From the NCBI GenBank assembly GCA_947175145.1, contig CAMWLY010000010.1, positions 1-40,853 of the forward strand: a stretch of 40,853 bases of DNA, given 5' to 3'. Of the stretch, positions 36,559 to 40,853 are shown piece after piece. A program made the position numbers and the translations under genes. The DNA comes from an uncultured Muribaculaceae bacterium (GTDB taxonomy: Bacteria; Bacteroidota; Bacteroidia; Bacteroidales; Muribaculaceae). The notes beneath the pieces are model-generated. The model saw only the letters and a program-made list of their open reading frames with translations. It ran no database searches and was not told the origin of the DNA. The first letter of the stretch is position 1. Every line of letters starts with the position of its first letter.

Positions 36559-38028
36559 ATGAAGAACTACGATAAACTGATATTCGAACTTTCGCGTCCG
36601 GGTCGCAAAGGTTATCAACTTCGCCGCAATGAATTCGGCTTCGATGCTCTCGATAATATCCCCGCGGAACTCCGCCGCAAGGATTCACCCGAGCTTCCCG
36701 AAGTGAGCGAAGGTGATGTGGTACGCCACTACACAAACCTCTCGAATAAGAATTTCGGTGTAGACACCGGTTTTTATCCTCTCGGCAGTTGCACTATGAA
36801 GTATAACCCGAAAATCAATGAGGAGTTAGCTTCTATGCCGGAGTTCGCCGGTCTGCACCCCCTGCAGCCGGTTGAAACCGCACAGGGTGCACTTGAGATG
36901 TACTACAATCTGCAGCAGGCGCTTGCAAATATAGCCGGTCTTGCAGAATTTACTCTCAACCCCTATGCCGGAGCTCATGGCGAATTAACCGGCCTGATGG
37001 TGATGCGCCAGTATCACATATCTCGCGGCGACACAAAACGCACCAAAGTAATAATCCCCGATACAGCTCACGGCACTAACCCGGCTTCTGCAATGGTAGC
37101 CGGTCTCGAAGTGGTTGAGGTTAAATCTAAACCCAACGGTTCGATCGATGTAGAGGATCTTAAGCCGCTTCTCGATGACACCGTGGCCGGCATCATGATG
37201 ACAAACCCCAATACCACCGGCATGTTTGAGGCGGAAATCCTCGAGATTGCAAAGTTGGTACATGAAGCCGGGGGTCTTCTCTATTACGATGGCGCTAATC
37301 TCAACCCGCTGCTCGGTAAAGTGCGCCCCGGAGATATGGGCTTCGATATAATGCACATCAATCTCCATAAGACATTCTCGACACCTCACGGTGGCGGAGG
37401 TCCCGGTTCAGGGCCTGTGGGTGTGGCCGCACATCTCACTGACCTGCTCCCGAATCCGCGTGTCCGCAAGATGGAAGATGGCACTTTCACCATCGATACT
37501 GACGATAGAAGCCTTGGCAATGTATCTACATTCCTCGGCAATTTCGGTGTGATGATGAAGGCTTATGCCTACATTCTCTCTCTGGGCTGCGACAACCTCA
37601 AGAATGTCGGACCGATGGCGACTCTCAACGCTAACTACATCAAGGAGTCACTCAAGGATCTCTATAAACTTCCTATAGAGGGTGCATGTAAGCATGAATT
37701 CGTGTTTGACGGGCTTGCTGATAAGTCTACCGGAGTTACCACGCTCAATGTTGCCAAGCGCCTTCTGGATTTCGGTTTCCATGCTCCTACCATCTATTTC
37801 CCGCTTCTTTTCCATGAAGCTATGATGATTGAGCCGACAGAGACAGAAAGCCTCGAGACTATCGATGAGTTTATCGATGTGATGCGCAAAGTAGCTGTAG
37901 AAGCTGCCGAGTCTCCGGAAATTCTGAAAGCTGCGCCGGTGACCACCGAGATTTCGCATCCTGATGAGACCGGAGCTGCCAAGAATCCGATTCTAAGCTA
38001 CCGCTCTCTTAAGCAACAGCAATCATGA
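36559..38028 (+). CDS. gcvPB: Glycine dehydrogenase (decarboxylating) subunit 2
   Basis: GFYPLGSCTMKYNPKINE, DTAHGTNPASA, NLHKTFSTPHGGGGPGSGPVGV (PLP lysine). Confidence 0.96.
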   Translation: MKNYDKLIFELSRPGRKGYQLRRNEFGFDALDNIPAELRRKDSPELPEVSEGDVVRHYTNLSNKNFGVDTGFYPLGSCTMKYNPKINEELASMPEFAGLHPLQPVETAQGALEMYYNLQQALANIAGLAEFTLNPYAGAHGELTGLMVMRQYHISRGDTKRTKVIIPDTAHGTNPASAMVAGLEVVEVKSKPNGSIDVEDLKPLLDDTVAGIMMTNPNTTGMFEAEILEIAKLVHEAGGLLYYDGANLNPLLGKVRPGDMGFDIMHINLHKTFSTPHGGGGPGSGPVGVAAHLTDLLPNPRVRKMEDGTFTIDTDDRSLGNVSTFLGNFGVMMKAYAYILSLGCDNLKNVGPMATLNANYIKESLKDLYKLPIEGACKHEFVFDGLADKSTGVTTLNVAKRLLDFGFHAPTIYFPLLFHEAMMIEPTETESLETIDEFIDVMRKVAVEAAESPEILKAAPVTTEISHPDETGAAKNPILSYRSLKQQQS

Positions 38029-39371
38029 CACACGCCGACCTTATAATAATAGGAGCCGGCCCCGGAGGATATGAGACCGCTCTTCATGCCGCTGCCGACG
38101 GCATGAAGGTGGTACTCTTCAACGGTGGCCAACTTGGAGGCACCTGTCTCAATGCAGGTTGTATCCCCACCAAATGCATGGTGAAAGATGCAGCTGTATT
38201 CGACACACTGCATAATTATGAGGAATGGGGACTCGATAATGTAAGTTACGACCTCAATTTCAATAAGGTTATTTCACGCCGCGACGCAGTGGTAGGCCAA
38301 CTCAGAACCGGTATAGCCACTCTGCTCCAAAAAGCCGGTGTGACTATGGTAGAGGCCAAAGCCTCTTTCAAAGATGCTCACACTGTAACTGCCGATGGTC
38401 AGGATTATTCCGCCGACAATATTATAATTGCCACCGGCTCGGAATCAAAATCACTGCCTGTGCCCGGTGCCGACCAACCCTGGGTACTCGATTCAACCAA
38501 GTTGCTTCAGCTCGAATATGTGCCCGAGTCTCTGACAATAGTCGGTGGGGGTGTGATCGGTCTTGAATTTGCTTCTGTATTCGCGTCTTTCGGCTCTAAG
38601 GTCACAGTTATCGAATTCCTCAAAAACATCGCTCCTACCTTTGATGCCGACATATCCAAGCGACTTAAGCAGGCTCTTTCAAAACGAGGCATCAATATTC
38701 TGACCGGTGCTGCAGTAAAAAACCTGGAACAGACCTCTGATTATCGTATCAAGGCTACTTACGAGTGTAAAGGTAAAGAGGAGAGTATCGAGTCGAGCGA
38801 CCTGCTTATGGCTGTAGGACGCAAACCTAATATCGAGGGACTGAATCTTGAAGCGGCAGGTGTAAACTATTCTCCCCGGGGTATCGCTGTCGATGACAAT
38901 ATGCGGACCAATGTGGAGCATATATATGCAATCGGCGATGTTAATGCACGCATGATGCTTGCACATGTAGCTTCATATCAGGGCTTGAGAGCGCTTAATG
39001 CTATTTGCGGCAAAGAGGATCAAATCCGATTTGATGTGGTTCCGGCCGCTCTCTTCACAGCTCCCGAATGCGCTATGGCCGGCCTTACCGAAGAACAGTG
39101 CAAAGCTGCCGGACGCGCTGTCAAGATCGGAAAAAGTTTCTATCGCGCCAATGGCAAAGCACTTGCCATGGGTGAACCCGAAGGTCTCTGCAAGCTGATT
39201 TTTGATGCCGAAACTGATTGCCTGATCGGTGCTCATATCATGGGTGCAGATGCTGCGCTACTTGCTCAACAATGCTGCGATATGATTACCGCCAATCGCA
39301 CTCGCACCGAGATACGAGAAACCATTTTCGGTCACCCTACCCTTTCGGAAGTTATTCTCGCAGCTCTTTAA
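38025..39371 (+). CDS. lpdA: Dihydrolipoyl dehydrogenase
   Basis: LIIIGAGPGGYETALHAA, GGTCLNAGCIPTKCM redox motif, ATGA overlap with gcvPB. Confidence 0.95.
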   Translation: MTHADLIIIGAGPGGYETALHAAADGMKVVLFNGGQLGGTCLNAGCIPTKCMVKDAAVFDTLHNYEEWGLDNVSYDLNFNKVISRRDAVVGQLRTGIATLLQKAGVTMVEAKASFKDAHTVTADGQDYSADNIIIATGSESKSLPVPGADQPWVLDSTKLLQLEYVPESLTIVGGGVIGLEFASVFASFGSKVTVIEFLKNIAPTFDADISKRLKQALSKRGINILTGAAVKNLEQTSDYRIKATYECKGKEESIESSDLLMAVGRKPNIEGLNLEAAGVNYSPRGIAVDDNMRTNVEHIYAIGDVNARMMLAHVASYQGLRALNAICGKEDQIRFDVVPAALFTAPECAMAGLTEEQCKAAGRAVKIGKSFYRANGKALAMGEPEGLCKLIFDAETDCLIGAHIMGADAALLAQQCCDMITANRTRTEIRETIFGHPTLSEVILAAL

Positions 39372-39403
39372 GCAGAATTAATATCAATAATTTGCCACAC
39401 ATT

Positions 39404-39438
39404 CGGGGGTGCGCCGAGCATTTGCGCACCCCCGATTT
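39404..39438 (+). terminator. Intrinsic terminator after lpd
   Basis: CGGGGGTGCGC-cgagcattt-GCGCACCCCCG-ATTTT. Confidence 0.85.
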
Positions 39439-39455
39439 TATATAATATAATCCTG

Positions 39456-40079
39456 ATGGATATTATAAAGAAATATTTCCCGAATCTGACCGATGAACAG
39501 AAATCAGCGTTTGACAAGATGCTCCACCTCTATCCTGAGTGGAATGATAAAATCAACGTCGTGTCACGCAAGGATATCGCAAACCTCGAAACTAATCATA
39601 TCCTGCACTCACTGAGTATCGCCAAATTCATAAAATTCACACCCGGTAGCAAGGTGCTCGATTTCGGCACAGGAGGCGGATTCCCCGGGCTCCCCCTGGC
39701 CGTGATGTTTCCCGAAGTAAGCTTTCATCTTGTGGACCGGACAGGAAAGAAAATCCGCGTGGCAACAGAAATTGCAAATGCGTGCGGTCTTAAAAACGTA
39801 ACTTTCCAACATGGTGATGTGGCCGAAGTCAAAGAGAAATTCGATTTTGTGGTCAGCAGAGCAGTAATGCCTCAGGCCGACTTGCTCAAAATATGCAGGA
39901 AAAATATTGATACCCTGCATCAGCATAACGCTCTGCCCACCGGCCTGATAACTCTCAAGGGTGGAGATCTGCAACAGGAATTGAAATCATTAAAATCAGA
40001 TTCGAAAGTGGTGCCGGTGAGCAATTGGTTCGATGAAGACGTTTTTAAAGAAAAGTCTGTTGTTTACACCGAAGCCTGA
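39456..40079 (+). CDS. rsmG: 16S rRNA (guanine527-N7)-methyltransferase
   Basis: YPEWNDKINVVSRKDI, HILHSLSIAKF, VLDFGTGGGFPGLPLAVMFPEVSFHLVDRTGKKI, FVVSRAV. Confidence 0.93.
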   Translation: MDIIKKYFPNLTDEQKSAFDKMLHLYPEWNDKINVVSRKDIANLETNHILHSLSIAKFIKFTPGSKVLDFGTGGGFPGLPLAVMFPEVSFHLVDRTGKKIRVATEIANACGLKNVTFQHGDVAEVKEKFDFVVSRAVMPQADLLKICRKNIDTLHQHNALPTGLITLKGGDLQQELKSLKSDSKVVPVSNWFDEDVFKEKSVVYTEA

Positions 40080-40149
40080 ACCCGGTATCCTGAATGGGTT
40101 ATTCGGGTGCTGATACGAACCGACATTACATTTAATCAATGATAATACT

Positions 40150-40791
40150 ATGAAAATTGCAAAATTTGAATTCAGCCTTTTTGGCATCAATACATATATT
40201 GTAGTTGATCCCGATACACTAAAGGCTGCAATTATAGACCCGGGCATGAGTACCGAATCCGAGGAGAAAGCCATCAAGGATTTTATTGCAAAAGAAAATC
40301 TCCGGATTACCCATATCATCAACACTCACCTGCATATAGACCATGCCATTAGTGATAAAATGGCATCCGAGCTATTCGATGCTCCTATATATGCTCACGC
40401 CGACGATGAATTTCTCGGCGAAAGAATCAGTCAGCAATCTCTTATGTTTGGTCTCAACCGCAGGATAAGTGAATTTTCAATATCATCTTATTTATTCGAT
40501 GGCGAGGAGATAAGCATAGGAACCGGCAAGCTAAAGGTGCTTCATGTGCCGGGACACTCGCCAGGAAGCGTGGCTCTCTATGACAAAGAGGATAAATTTG
40601 TGATTACGGGAGATGCCTTGTTCGCAGGTTCAATCGGACGCACTGATTTACCCGGTGGCAATCACAGCCAACTTATCAATTCAATCAAAAGCAAATTACT
40701 GACTCTTCCCGACGACACAATAGTCTATCCGGGACATGGACCGGCCACCACAATCGGCAGGGAGAAGAGAAGCAATCCGTTTCTGCTATAA
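40150..40791 (+). CDS. MBL-fold metallo-hydrolase (GloB-like)
   Basis: INTHLHIDHAISDK (HxHxDH), VLHVPGHSPGSVALYDKEDKFVITGDALFAGSIGRTDLPGG, VYPGHGPATTIGREK. Confidence 0.92.
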   Translation: MKIAKFEFSLFGINTYIVVDPDTLKAAIIDPGMSTESEEKAIKDFIAKENLRITHIINTHLHIDHAISDKMASELFDAPIYAHADDEFLGERISQQSLMFGLNRRISEFSISSYLFDGEEISIGTGKLKVLHVPGHSPGSVALYDKEDKFVITGDALFAGSIGRTDLPGGNHSQLINSIKSKLLTLPDDTIVYPGHGPATTIGREKRSNPFLL

Positions 40792-40853
40792 CAGGAATAA
40801 TATGAAATGCGGCCTTAATAAAAATTATAGGGTCGGAAACATGGCTGAAAATA

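Noticed and set aside
40802-40853. Start of a possible next gene (MKCGLNKNYRVGNMAEN...)
   Set aside because: Truncated by the window edge; too short to call.
1-40853. CRISPR arrays, tRNA/rRNA genes, transposases, integrases or att-type direct repeats flanking the R-M island
   Set aside because: None seen on reading; absence is not proven because no repeat or covariance search could be run.

Overview
The window looks like a Bacteroidales chromosome segment (Bacteroidetes-type TTTG/TAnnTTTG promoters, T9SS-type C-terminal domain, GSIII, BtuG-like lipoprotein; a Muribaculaceae-like source is my inference). Left ~9 kb: a defence-type island on the minus strand, read as one tightly coupled operon: SNF2-family helicase, DinD-like protein, type III (beta-class) DNA methyltransferase Mod, type III restriction subunit Res, and a 46-aa hyperacidic ORF that the supplied ORF track omits. 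The mod 5' end is split at a G7 tract: adding one G restores a 591-aa Mod, so the gene is either phase-variable (OFF as sequenced) or carries an assembly error. The rest is mostly core metabolism and transport: a 21-residue-period LRR protein, MgtC, a 6TM cation channel with an atypical TVGSN filter, a GT11-like fucosyltransferase, a cobalamin riboswitch with a btuB-btuG-btuF-btuC-btuD-like locus, a GT2, an EF-G paralog lacking the catalytic His (EF-G2-like), hemW, a large T9SS cargo protein, dapF-dapL, glnN (GSIII), gcvT-gcvH-gcvPA-gcvPB-lpd, rsmG and an MBL hydrolase. No rRNA, tRNA, CRISPR array or transposase was recognised.
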